From assembly GCA_963970005.1 (NCBI GenBank), contig CAXAMN010023740.1:661826-725825 (forward strand): a DNA stretch of 64,000 nucleotides, read 5' to 3'. Position numbers and translations under genes: made by a program. Source of the stretch: Durusdinium trenchii (lineage: Eukaryota > Sar > Dinophyceae > Suessiales > Symbiodiniaceae). The notes under the pieces were generated by a model. It did no database searches. It was not told where the DNA came from and saw only the letters and a list, made by a program, of their open reading frames with translations. Position 1 is the first letter of the stretch. Every line of letters begins with the position of its first letter. Shown one piece after another: positions 24,398-33,581 of the stretch.

Positions 24398-25058
24398 CTA
24401 GGGGCTCCTGGCCTTACTACTAGGAGCAAGAAGCCACTAGGAACAAAGGGCATCGCTTCTAGGAACAAGGACGCTACTAGGGGCTCCTGGCCGTACTACT
24501 AGGAGCTCAGTGGCTCGGCTTTCCAGGTTGGGCCGCATCGCGCGGCTCTTGCGGGCGGTGCCCGAAGTCGTCACGCTGCTGAAGGTGGATGGTGACACCA
24601 CGCTGGCAAGACGGAAACCAGACTGAAACCAATTTACGCAACAAGAAGCTATTAGGTTGGAGGCCATTACTAGTATCAAGGACGCGACTAGTATTGGTTG
24701 AGGGAGGTTTGCTTCTTTATCTCCCCAACTTTGAGTCGACCGCTATGACCATGACTCCGTATCATGATGCAAGTGTTTCCACAACTCCTTCGCAACCTTT
24801 CTGAGGACACTGTGTAGGAGTTTGCCTTCAATGCTGCGCTGTTGAGACCGTGGTATGCCTCATCCAACAGGGCCTTAGAAGAAGACCCCTACGTCCATAC
24901 GTGGTGGGCTCCTCCTTTTGGCCTTCCAATTCTTATCTACTCCGATACATGCTGCATCATGTTGCATTAATGAAAGCACTACGCAAAATTCATTGAACCC
25001 TTTGCAGGGCATTGCAGCTGCCATCCGCTCGGTGTTCTTCACCCTTCTGCTGCTGTTG
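23894..25058 (+). CDS. Second voltage-gated channel, S4 to S5 exons (partial)
   Basis: Three exons join cleanly. The first is 23894-23943 (VKELTILRTVRLLRLT), the second 24527-24584 (LGRIARLLRAVPEVVTLLK) and the third 25008-25058 (GIAAAIRSVFFTLLLLL). They give a voltage sensor with seven arginines exactly three residues apart across the first junction, then the S4-S5 linker and the start of S5. Intron 23944-24526 has a GC donor (CAG|GCTTCG) and an AG|G acceptor; intron 24585-25007 is GT-AG, phase 0. The S5 exon ends at the same codon position as in the first channel, so the two genes share ancestry. Exons for S1-S3, pore and S6 were not found; the downstream side runs into the repeat cluster at 25.9 kb. 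A partial or disrupted gene, or one with very divergent exons, is possible. Confidence 0.8.
24398..24512. repeat. CTACTAG array inside channel intron
   Basis: Units CTAGGGGCTCCTGGCC and CTACTAGGAGCAAG lie inside intron 23944-24526. They are immediately preceded by a (CT)n/(TTTC)n tract at 24359-24396. Confidence 0.85.
24640..24700. repeat. Degenerate CTACTAG units
   Basis: CAAGAAGCTATTAGG and TACTAGTATCAAGGACGC are weaker versions of the same unit, within intron 24585-25007. Confidence 0.55.
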
Positions 25059-25890
25059 GTTGCTGAGGACCAGAGTGGATAGGCAGACATATTTCCATTT
25101 GTACAGTACCTTGTACATTCTGGGTTGCGTATATAAACAAACACCTTCCCCGAATTTGTTGTATGATAACACAATTGAAGCCTGCAAATGGCAAAGACCA
25201 CGAATCCTAAGACGTGGGGAACAACCACATGCTTTCAGGCTCTCTCATGGTTGGTCATCAGACAATAGAAAAGTACGTCTTCTCAGGGTAGCTGAGCCTT
25301 GCAGGTGATATCAAAAGATGTGAGCAGGATCTGACTTGTGTGTTTTTAAGCTTTTTTGATAGAGGTTCTATCAGGTCTTCAGCACGCTCTCCTTGGTGTT
25401 ATCCCTGCGCCAAACAATGGCTAGTACTGTTGCACTCTGCTTGATTCTGTAATTATACATTATGTATTTGAGCTTGACCTCGCGGACTTGAGCAAATTCC
25501 AGTGTTTGTTCTTCCAGTACCATGTCCAAGTACTCAAGCCTCCGAAGTCACCTTGGTCTATGCAACCCTGTCAGACACACTTAGTTGGGTGCTCGCAAGA
25601 GCTAGGTTCAGAATGAAGTCCCACTTTAGTGATTACATTAGCAGCTGCATTGTAGACCTTGACTTGCAAACCGAATGGTGAAAGAGTCGGCGTCACTTGT
25701 ATTGTTGAACATGGGTGAAACGGACAAGGCTTCCAAAGCTTGAAAAGTTTGCAGGTACAAGTCTGTGCGTCCACAGACTCATCCGCCCATTTCTTTAGCT
25801 TCGTTGGCTAGCGTCGAGAAATGGTCCGCTAGCCCCCTGCCTCTTTTTGCTCGCGCTGTTTAAATTTAGCTTTACATGCTAGACTCGACA
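25059..25890. other. No recognised gene
   Basis: The rest of S5 and the pore should follow but were not found. There is no obvious repeat apart from short AT-rich patches. Confidence 0.35.
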
Positions 25891-25918
25891 TTGTGTGCGG
25901 CCTTGGAAACAGGCTTTG

Positions 25919-26393
25919 ACACACTTAGGATAGGGTGTACTGAACTGAAAGCGGTGCCACACGCCGGCCTAGGGTTCCATTTCCTAAGAGTACCAGTAGG
26001 AAGCCATCGAATCCTGGGGGTCTTCAAAAGGAAAGGAGGCCCAAAAGGAAAGGACCGAACGACGAACGAACAGGCTGACGACGTACGCTCACATCTGCAG
26101 ATGCATTAGCACTTTACCAAAGGATTAAAATTCGCAAGTACGTCCAGCAAGACTCAAAACACGAAACGCGAGTAGCGATTAGTAACAGAACCACATGAAC
26201 CACCATGAAAGCAAACCACAGCGAGAACAACAGGTAACCAGTTTGGCAGGTACGTTTACACGGGCCCCAGAGGAGGTCTTCGTTGGCCACCGTTCCTCTG
26301 GGGCCCCGGTGGCCCCCTGCTGCGCAAGGAAAACAACTGTGAAGCTAAAACAATCCGAAAGGATCCCTATGATTCCAAGGGTTACACACACAC
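25919..26393 (+). repeat. Element A, left direct repeat
   Basis: Starts ACACACTTAGGATAGGGTG and ends AAGGGTTACACACACAC. It carries GGCAGGTACGT (26246-26256), GTCTTCGTT and stem P3 GGCCACCG/CGGTGGCC (26285-26292 with 26307-26314), then CCCCTGC, which can pair with GCAGG. Confidence 0.8.
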
Positions 26394-26451
26394 GCCTCCC
26401 CGAGGGGAGGCAAGAATTCCAATCAACGAGGCAACGACGTGTACTTCGTCC

Positions 26452-26540
26452 CCAAGTAGTGGTAAGGCCAGGAACCTCTAGTAGCGTCAAAGAAACACCT
26501 AACACCTAGTAGGAAGGCCAGGAGCCCCTAGTAGCATCCC
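26452..26540. repeat. CTACTAG units in element A
   Basis: Units in the reverse sense (AAGGCCAGGAGCCCCTAGTAG), in the same place within the element as in element B (28333-28425). Confidence 0.8.
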
Positions 26541-26569
26541 AAGCTAAGGTGCCGACAAGAGGGAGGGGT

Positions 26570-26910
26570 AGGGAGAGACGAGAAAAAGGAGAGACAAGAA
26601 AGGAAGGTGTTCCCAGCTACGACGCATGCGTCCAAGGACACACCAAAGGAAGAGAGGAGAAGGTTCCCAGCTATGACAAAAGCATCCAGGGACACCCAAG
26701 GAGGGAGGAAGGAGAGAGAGAAGGAAAGAAAGAAAGAGAGAGGGAGAGAAAGGGAGAGAAGAGGAAAAAAAGGAAAAAGGCAGGTGTTCCCAGCTACGAA
26801 CAAGCGTCCAGGGACACACCAAAGAAAGAGAGGGGTGATCCTGAGTGTTGCATTCAGGAAAACCCCAGGAAGCAAAGAAAGAAAGGGGGAAGGGAAGGGG
26901 GAGAAGGGGG
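26570..26910. repeat. Purine-rich tract with TTCCCAGCTAYGA units
   Basis: The strand is almost entirely A and G apart from three copies of a roughly 45-base unit (GTTCCCAGCTACGA plus a GCGTCCAGGGACAC segment) at about 26607, 26663 and 26786. The open frames here are low-complexity Lys/Glu/Arg artefacts. Confidence 0.7.
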
Positions 26911-27196
26911 CTAAGGTCCCAACAGGTTCCAATGAACCTCAAAATACTTTGACCGCTGTGGTCACCTTGTGCCCTGCCGAAGCGGCTGGCTGCTTAGACC
27001 GCTGCGGTCACGTAAAGGCATGAGCCAACTTGGAATTCCAAAGATGAGACAAACATCCCACTTCTTGAGGCATAAGCCATCTACTGTCCGCTCCCGGCAC
27101 GTACATCTCCAAAGCAGGGGAGATAACGACGTACCCCCGTTCGACGGGTCCACGGGAGGCACTCTGCGGGCTCATCCCGGGTTGGCGCGAGGCCAA

Positions 27197-27671
27197 ACAC
27201 ACTTAGGATAGGGTGTACTGAACTGAAAGCGGTGCCACACGCCGGCCTAGGGTTCCATTTCCTAAGAGTACCAGTAGGAAGCCATCGAATCCTGGGGGTC
27301 TTCAAAAGGAAAGGAGGCCCAAAAGGAAAGGACCGAACGACGAACGAACAGGCTGACGACGTACGCTCACATCTGCAGATGCATTAGCGCTTTACCAAAG
27401 GATTACAATTCGCAAGTACGTCCAGCAAGACTCAAAACACGAAACGCGAGTAGCGATTAGTAACAGAACCACATGAACCACCATGAAAGCAAACCACAGC
27501 GAGAACAACAGGTAACCAGTTTGGCAGGTACGTTTACACGGGCCCCAGAGGAGGTCTTCGTTGGCCACCGCTCCTCTGGGGCCCCGGTGGCCCCCTGCTG
27601 CGCAAGGAAAACAACTGTGAAGCTAAAACAATCCGAAAGGATCCCTATGATTCCAAGGGTTACACACACAC
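27197..27671 (+). repeat. Element A, right direct repeat
   Basis: Collinear with 25919-26393 at a constant offset of 1278 with no gap and about three substitutions seen by eye (near 27388, 27405 and 27572). Confidence 0.8.
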
Positions 27672-27887
27672 ACCACGCCGATATCGGCGCTCAAACGAAT
27701 TACTAGCCACCTAACAAGCCTTAAAAAGACAGAAAAAGAAAAACAAAAAGAGCAAACGAAGAGGGGAAGAGAGAAAGGTAGGGGTAGTGACGAGGCCCCC
27801 TAGTTACTGAACCTCTAGTTACCGTCTCTATGGTTAAAATTGGTGGAAAACTTGAGAATGTGTGCAGCCTTAAAAATGGGCTGTGAC

Positions 27888-28302
27888 ACACACTTATGGA
27901 TATGCGTACTGGTGTGATAGCGGTGCCACTCGCCAGCCTAAGAAACCCAAATCCTGAAAAACCAGGTGAGGAAACTTAGAAAGGAAAAAGAGGACCTAGA
28001 AAGGAAGGAAGTAGAGTTCCATCAGCTCCAAAAGAAAAACGCCGAGCGAACGACCGACAAGGTGACGACGTGCGTGCAAAAGGCCAAAATCATCGCCGCT
28101 GAAGGAAACAACGAAGTAGACAGCTTGTGCTCTACGTAGGTTTCTCTTCAAGCAGGTACGTCAATCCGGCGTCCCGGATTGATTTCACCAGCACACATCC
28201 AGTGTCTTCGTTGGTGCAAGACTGGATGGGCTGCTTGCGCCCCCTGCTGTAAAACAAAAGCAAACGCAAAAGCATCCCTATGACTCCAAGGGTGACACAC
28301 AC
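27888..28302 (+). repeat. Element B, left direct repeat
   Basis: Starts ACACACTTATGGATATGCG. Core GCAGGTACG, P2 TCAATCCGG/CCGGATTGA (28161-28169 with 28174-28182, loop CGTC), GTCTTCGTT, and P3 GGTGCAAG/CTTGCGCC (28213-28220 with 28234-28241, one G-U pair). An outer GCAGG/CCTGC pairing is possible. Confidence 0.8.
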
Positions 28303-28332
28303 GCACACGCCTCCCCGAAGGGAGGCAAGAAC

Positions 28333-28425
28333 CTCTGCGCCTAGTAGTAAGGCCAGGAACCCCTAGAAGCACCAAAGTAGCGTCCTAGTAAGAAGGCCAG
28401 GAGCCCCTAGTAGCAACCCACACTA
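28333..28425. repeat. CTACTAG units in element B
   Basis: CCTAGTAGTAAGGCCAGGAA and related units, at the equivalent place to 26452-26540 in element A. Confidence 0.8.
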
Positions 28426-28858
28426 AGGTCCTGACAGGAGGGAGGGGAGGGAAGAGAAAAAGAAAGAGAAGAAAGGAAAGGGGAGGAAGGTGTTCCCAGC
28501 TATGACACAAGCGTCCAGGGACACACCAAAGGAGGAGAGGAAAAGGTTCCCAGCTATGACGAAAGCATCCAGGGACACCCAAGGAAGAGGGAAAAGAGAG
28601 GGAAGAGAGAAGGAAAGAAAGAGAGAGCCACGTACGGCTTGCCCGAAGGCTGCCAGCTCTGACCGCTGCGGTCACGTAAAGGCATGAGCCAACTTGGAAT
28701 TCCAAAGATGGGACAAAATCATCGGACGTACGGCCTAGGCCACCTTCACCCGCTGTGGGCACGTACGTTTCCCGAGCAAGGGAAACAGCGACGTACACCC
28801 GTTCGACGGGTCCACGGGAGGCACTCTGCGGGCTCATCCTGGGTTGGCGCGTAGCCAA

Positions 28859-29273
28859 ACACACTTATGGATATGCGTACTGATGTGATAGCGGTGCCAC
28901 TCGCCAGCCTAAGAAACCCAAATCCTGAAAAACCAGGTGAGGAAACTTAGAAAGGAAAAAGAGGACCTAGAAAGGAAGGAAGTAGAGTTCCATCAGCTCC
29001 AAAAGAAAAACGCCGAGCGAACGACCGACAAGGTGACGACGTGCGTGCAAAAGGCCAAAATCATCGCCGCTGAAGGAAACAACGAAGTAGACAGCTTGTG
29101 CTCTACGTAGGTTTCTCTTCAAGCAGGTACGTCAATCCGGCGTCCCGGATTGATTTCACCAGCACACATCCAGTGTCTTCGTTGGTGCAAGACTGGATGG
29201 GCTGCTTGCACCCCCTGCTGTAAAACAAAAGCAAATGCAAAAGCATCCCTATGACTCCAAGGGTGACACACAC
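28859..29273 (+). repeat. Element B, right direct repeat
   Basis: Collinear with 27888-28302 at a constant offset of 971, with about three substitutions. One of them turns the P3 G-U pair into a Watson-Crick pair (CTTGCACC at 29205-29212). Confidence 0.8.
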
Positions 29274-29467
29274 ACATCACGCCGATAGCGGCGCGAAAGT
29301 ACTAGCCACCTAACAAGCCTTAGAAAGACAGAGAAAGAAAAGAGAGAAAGAGCAAGCGAAGAGGGCAAGGGAGAAAGATAGGAGTAGTTACGAGGCCCAC
29401 TACTTACGAAGCCTTCTAGTTACATGAATTAAATGCAATAGTTAGCGAGCGGGACTTTAGTCTTAGA

Positions 29468-30106
29468 CGCCAAACACACTTAGGATAGGGTGTACTGAAC
29501 TGAAAGCGGTGCCACAGGCCGGCCTAGGGTACCATTTCCTAAGAATGCCAGTAAGAGACCCGCGGATCCTGGGGGGTCTGCAAGAGGAAGTGAGGCCAAA
29601 AAGCGCAAGATCGAGGACGGAGCGACGGGATGACGGCGGGTCGTGCGTGAGCCATGTCTCTGAGGTTCTGGGCTTAGCCTCATGCCATTCAGAAGAATCG
29701 GAAAATCGCAGGTACGTTCGGATGATCAGTCCGAATATCCCACTCTGTGACCTAGCTTCGTTGAACTGGGTCAGTCACAGAGTGCCCAGTTCATTCCAAG
29801 AACACAACTTCACTGCCGTAGGCCGTAAGGTCTATCAAATTCACGAGAGTATATCATCATCGGTTCTCTCTCTCTCTCTCTCTGTCTTTGGGTCATTACT
29901 TGCAGTCGCTGCTCCAACTCGGTCATTCCTACAATCTTTAAACCTCACTACATCTGATCATTTCACTTTGCAGAACCACCTATGCACAATCTACAGGCAC
30001 TTCTGCCTAGCCTTTTCCTGGTGTTTACTTCCCCTGCTGAAAGGAAAAAACTACAATCCAACGGGATCCCTGTGATTACAAGGGGCACACACACATAGAG
30101 ATAGAG
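29468..30106 (+). repeat. Hairpin-bearing repeat, copy C (diverged)
   Basis: Shares the first 130 or so bases with element A's direct repeat (CACACTTAGGATAGGGTG onward). It has the GCAGGTACGT core at 29709 followed by a TTCGGA/TCCGAA stem, and ends with GGGATCCCTGTGATTACAAG and a CA run before (GA)n at 30100-30118. The middle is diverged and includes a CT microsatellite (29866-29883). Confidence 0.65.
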
Positions 30107-30274
30107 AGAGAGAGAGAGCTAAGAACACATATTCAGAAAGTGGCTCAACGGTGTTTACTGCAATTAGATCTTGGCTGAATGAATGGTATGGCGATGGGTC
30201 GGAGGAACAGAATGTTTCAACAAAGCGCATGGTCGGCCCTTTATGGAAGAGTGGAGTAAAAGCTTGGACAGTTC

Positions 30275-30455
30275 AAAAAGCAGGTACGTAACTCCGGCGT
30301 CCCAGAGTTATATCACAGTGCAACAGATGCGTCTTCGTTGGCTGGAGACATCTGAAGCTTGAATTACATGCAAGTGGGTTGCAAAGTGGAAGGAAACTGT
30401 TGGTAACCCTTAGAGACAGGGTGTGACACACACACACACACACACCCGCACACAC
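30275..30455 (+). repeat. Hairpin-bearing repeat, copy D
   Basis: Core GCAGGTACGT (30280-30289), P2 AACTCCGG/CCAGAGTT (30290-30297 with 30302-30309, one mismatch, loop CGTC), ATATCAC linker, GTCTTCGTTGG and a GTGACACAC tail. P3 is not well preserved. Confidence 0.65.
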
Positions 30456-30462
30456 GCCTGCG

Positions 30463-30693
30463 TTGCTGCTGGATGCGGGGCCGCGCTGTGCAGCTACCGA
30501 GGTTGGTGCTTCTCTTTGTGTTTGGGGTGGTCTTCAAGACACAAGCGAAAGAGGTGCGGTTCTCGTCGGATTGGTCAACAGTGGCGGTCAGGGCTACTAT
30601 GTATTGCTGCTAAAAGATGCGAAAAGAACATGGATTGAGCACAGCAGTTCACTCATGAAACGATGTAATGTAGCTTTGGTTTTGTTGTCCTGA
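30463..30693 (+). other. Unrecognised open frame after repeat copy D
   Basis: A 76-codon frame with ordinary amino-acid usage (for example GAVLVGLVNSGGQGYYVLLL followed by KDAKRTWIEH). No family was recognised and no flanking splice partner was found. It could be an exon or chance. Confidence 0.25.
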
Positions 30694-32118
30694 GCATGTG
30701 TCCCTCTTTGATTAAACCCAAGCAAGGATCATCTCAATGTTTTTGCTGACTATCCCTGCAAATACTGTAGTCTACTAAGGTTGAATCAAATGTTTTCTGT
30801 GAAATTTTCGTTTGCACTGTCCTCAAGCTCTGATGACGGGGGCATACGTTGAGGGCAGACGTCGGAGGTCTTGCTCCGTTGCTCCTCAGTTTCTTTTTGG
30901 GGAATATCAGTTGCACTTATGCAAGGCACGGGAAACGAGATGCCAACCCATTCCTTCCGAAGCTGGAGGATTTTCCGCAGCTTGAGGAGCTGTTCCCGAG
31001 CGTGCCGGTGGCCCATTGGCCGAATTGGCCACCGACTGACCACGGACGTATCAGAAATCTTGTCGGGCAATGGACAATATTCTATATTCCGGGACCACAT
31101 GGGAGCACCGCTCCACAACAGATCCTCCTTGTCCTATCCCTTGAGCCTATGCTTGAATTCTCCCAGCAGTTATGGATCGAACTTCAGACTCCATGGTTGA
31201 CACCATCTATCATCTAGAGCCAACACTGAGGGCCACATTGTCCCTATCAGCATCGTAGCCCCAACAGGCGTTGACCATCCAAAGTAAGGCAACAATGCAA
31301 ATCATAGTCATGCTTCAGCTGCAGAGTTCGGCAATAAAGAGCAGCTGGAGAGCCGGGAGAGGCCTCATGGGCTATTTTGAAGTATGCGAGCTCGGGAATC
31401 AAGGTATCCTAGTCAGTCGGCGCCATGCCTAGTCGGTTCTTGTCAGCAAGAGAAGACAGAGAAGCATTTGCCATGTCGAGCTGGTGAGCCAAAATGGCGG
31501 CAGTGTGGGAGGATTGGGCGACATGCCTACATGCGAGAGGATCAAACCCTTTCATTTCCACAAAGGTGGCAACCTTATGTGCCACCGTCAGCTAGAATAT
31601 GTCCTAGCTACCACCTTCAACCAATTACCAAAAAATGCTGCCATCCAATTGACTGCCCAGTTTCCTGCTTGTGATAATCTGACCTAGCAATACAGGTATC
31701 TCACTTAAGGTACGATTGTTCTGTTTAAAGACTCGCAGACCAGACCAAATGCCCCTGGAGGCCGCGAAATGTGCAGCCGGCTCTCCCCTTTTGGTTTTTG
31801 GCAAGCTGGGAGTCCTGGAGAGCATCCAGGAGGAGATTGCTGAAGTTTGGGGCAGCATGCTCTCCATACAAGATCAATACAAGCATTTGTGAGAGTGCCT
31901 GAGGGGCATGCAATTGAACACAGCTCAAAGCAGATGACAATAGCCCAGCCTGGCTTCTTTTTTGTAAGAATCCACCGGAATGAAGGCTGTCCCGGCAGGA
32001 GCCAGGACTTTGGCGTAGCGCGGTGCGCGTGGGCCTTACCCACACCGAAGGCAGGCGAGTTCACTTCAGACGAAGCAACAAAACAAGAAACCCTGGAATT
32101 TAATTAGAATTGTAATTA
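30694..32118. other. No recognised gene
   Basis: Overlapping open frames on both strands (30849-31217 +, 31705-32064 -) lack recognisable domains. A 13-base match to the dinoflagellate spliced leader lies at 31486-31498 on the minus strand. Confidence 0.35.
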
Positions 32119-32203
32119 CTAGCTTTTTGTTACTACTAGTAAGGCACCTGTTACTACTAGCGTGGCACTTGTTCCTAGTAGCGAACATTGTTTCTAATAG
32201 CCG
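32119..32203. repeat. CTACTAG array
   Basis: TTACTACTAGTAAGGCACCT, TTACTACTAGCGTGGCACTT and TTCCTAGTAGCGAAC are successive variant units. Confidence 0.8.
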
Positions 32204-32588
32204 TTCCATTGCTTAGTTGGAGTCTTTGTATTCCAGTCGATCTTTTTCAGACATGGATGATAGGGGTGAGGAAGCCATTTGGTGGGTGGATAAATCTCCA
32301 ATTTGAAAGCGCTCTTGATGCTTTCCGACAACTCTGGGTCTTTGGCTCGCACATGCTTTTAGGGCTCAAAGAAATAGCCCATTTGAGGCCATAACTGGCC
32401 CTAACATCTTTAGTTCTGTTCAAAAGGTAGGTCAGCATCCTCTTAGTCACGCGCTCTTCAACTCGAACTTCGGACATACCAAAGTCATAAAGGGAGACAG
32501 ATAAACAGAATTGCTTCGAGTCTTTGGCAATGTCGCCGCAGACAGAGTGACCTGGGTCACTCTGACACTGGATGCACTCCTCATTATT

Positions 32589-33581
32589 ATGGATGCTAAG
32601 TTGAGCTTTTTTCTCGGCTTCCTTTTGGGCACTACTGTGACCTTGACCATTGTCAAGAGTGGTGCCGTCATTTGGACCCTGGATGTATCTTACAGGATCG
32701 GAGAACAAGTGGATGTGCATGCAAAGCAGTCACCATCGCAAGAGTTGAGTTTTCGTTCGCAAGAACCATGCAAACAGAAGAACCCCGCTTGCCCAGACAA
32801 CCTAGGGAGCATTACAAAAGCGATCAATAGTAGCGGATCTGACAAACTTTGGTTTCACCACTACGAACGATACTACGAAAGGTGGCTACAAGACTTCCGC
32901 TGCAAAAGAGGCCTGAAACTGGTGGAAATCGGTGCGCAGCATGGGCGTTCCTTAAAGGTTTGGAGCGACATCTTTGTGTCGCCCAAGACAATCCTGGGCG
33001 TGGCTTATGGTAAATCTGCCCAGGATGTGGAAAAGGCGCTTGGACCAAAGACATCTGTGATGTGGGGTGATCAGTCCAAAAATACAACAATGCAGGAACT
33101 CATAAAAAGAGGACCTTGGGATATCATCATCGATGACGGCTCGCATTATCCCCCTCATATGACTTTCAGCTTATTTTCTTTGTGGAGATCGGTAAATCCC
33201 GGGGGCTTGTACATCATCGAAGGTTTGGAGACCAACTACTGGGAGCACGGTACCAAGCTGTATGGATATGTGATGCAACACACTGGCATCAATGCAACCG
33301 CCCAGTATTCGGTAGTGAGGAAAATCGAGCAGATCACGCAAGTCCTGATGCGCTATCATCTTGGTGCTGAAAATCTGAGTGTCATGCCAGGGGATGATAG
33401 ACTTTGTTCTGTGGAGTGGGGAATGAATTTGGTGAAGCTACGCAAGTGCACTGAAGCAGAGTATGAGACGCACCCCAGATACAAGAGAAAAAAAGCATCC
33501 CTGAATGTGATCAACGAGTGGCTGATTAAGGCCAAATCCACCAATCCTTTTGTTGCAAAGTCCAGCAAGGGTGCCAGTTGA
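32589..33581 (+). CDS. Membrane-anchored class I SAM-dependent methyltransferase
   Basis: An uninterrupted frame. The preferred start is the Met at 32589 (MDAKLSFFLGFLLGTTVTLT), which gives 330 residues beginning with a short cytosolic stub and one hydrophobic anchor; the frame is open from 32511. After a polar linker the catalytic domain has KLVEIGAQHGRSLKVWSDIF (motif I, SAM binding), an ILGVAYG strand, a GDQS turn, and PWDIIIDDGSHYP with acidic residues placed as in metal-dependent sugar O-methyltransferases of the mycinamicin/tetracenomycin type, then NPGGLYIIEGLETNYW. It probably methylates a sugar or small molecule in the secretory pathway; the acceptor is unknown. The single exon is unusual beside its intron-rich neighbours and may reflect retroposition. 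No motif is broken. Confidence 0.75.
   Translation: MDAKLSFFLGFLLGTTVTLTIVKSGAVIWTLDVSYRIGEQVDVHAKQSPSQELSFRSQEPCKQKNPACPDNLGSITKAINSSGSDKLWFHHYERYYERWLQDFRCKRGLKLVEIGAQHGRSLKVWSDIFVSPKTILGVAYGKSAQDVEKALGPKTSVMWGDQSKNTTMQELIKRGPWDIIIDDGSHYPPHMTFSLFSLWRSVNPGGLYIIEGLETNYWEHGTKLYGYVMQHTGINATAQYSVVRKIEQITQVLMRYHLGAENLSVMPGDDRLCSVEWGMNLVKLRKCTEAEYETHPRYKRKKASLNVINEWLIKAKSTNPFVAKSSKGAS

Larger units (their letters stand above)
25892..27845 (+). mobile_element. Composite non-coding element A (terminal-repeat type)
   Basis: Layout: a 475-base direct repeat (25919-26393), an interior of about 800 bases, a second copy of the repeat (27197-27671) and a 3' segment with a GCCGATATCGGC palindrome. The interior holds a GCCTCCCC/GGGGAGGC hairpin, CTACTAG units, a purine-rich tract with three copies of a TTCCCAGCTAYGA unit, and a GTTCGACGGGTCC block. 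The two repeats have the same length and differ at only about three positions. No coding domain is visible. Element B just downstream has the same order of parts but is far more diverged from A than the repeats are within A. This is what paired long terminal repeats of a non-autonomous retroelement would show, although TG...CA ends are absent. Confidence 0.65.
27859..29425 (+). mobile_element. Composite non-coding element B (terminal-repeat type)
   Basis: Same order of parts as element A: a direct repeat of about 415 bases (27888-28302), an interior of about 555 bases (GCCTCCC hairpin, CTACTAG units, purine-rich tract with two TTCCCAGCTAYGA units, GACCGCTGCGGTC block, GTTCGACGGGTCC block), the second direct repeat (28859-29273) and a 3' segment with a GCCGATAGCGGC palindrome. 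Both elements also share a TGTGTGCRGCCTT lead-in. No coding domain is visible. Confidence 0.65.

Noticed and set aside
24589..24804. 71-codon + frame after the S4 exon
   Set aside because: Lies in intron 24585-25007, whose borders are fixed by phase-0 continuity of the voltage sensor and S5.
26528..27023. Lys/Glu/Arg-rich + frames and Phe/Leu/Ser-rich minus frames
   Set aside because: Artefacts of the purine-rich tract inside composite element A.
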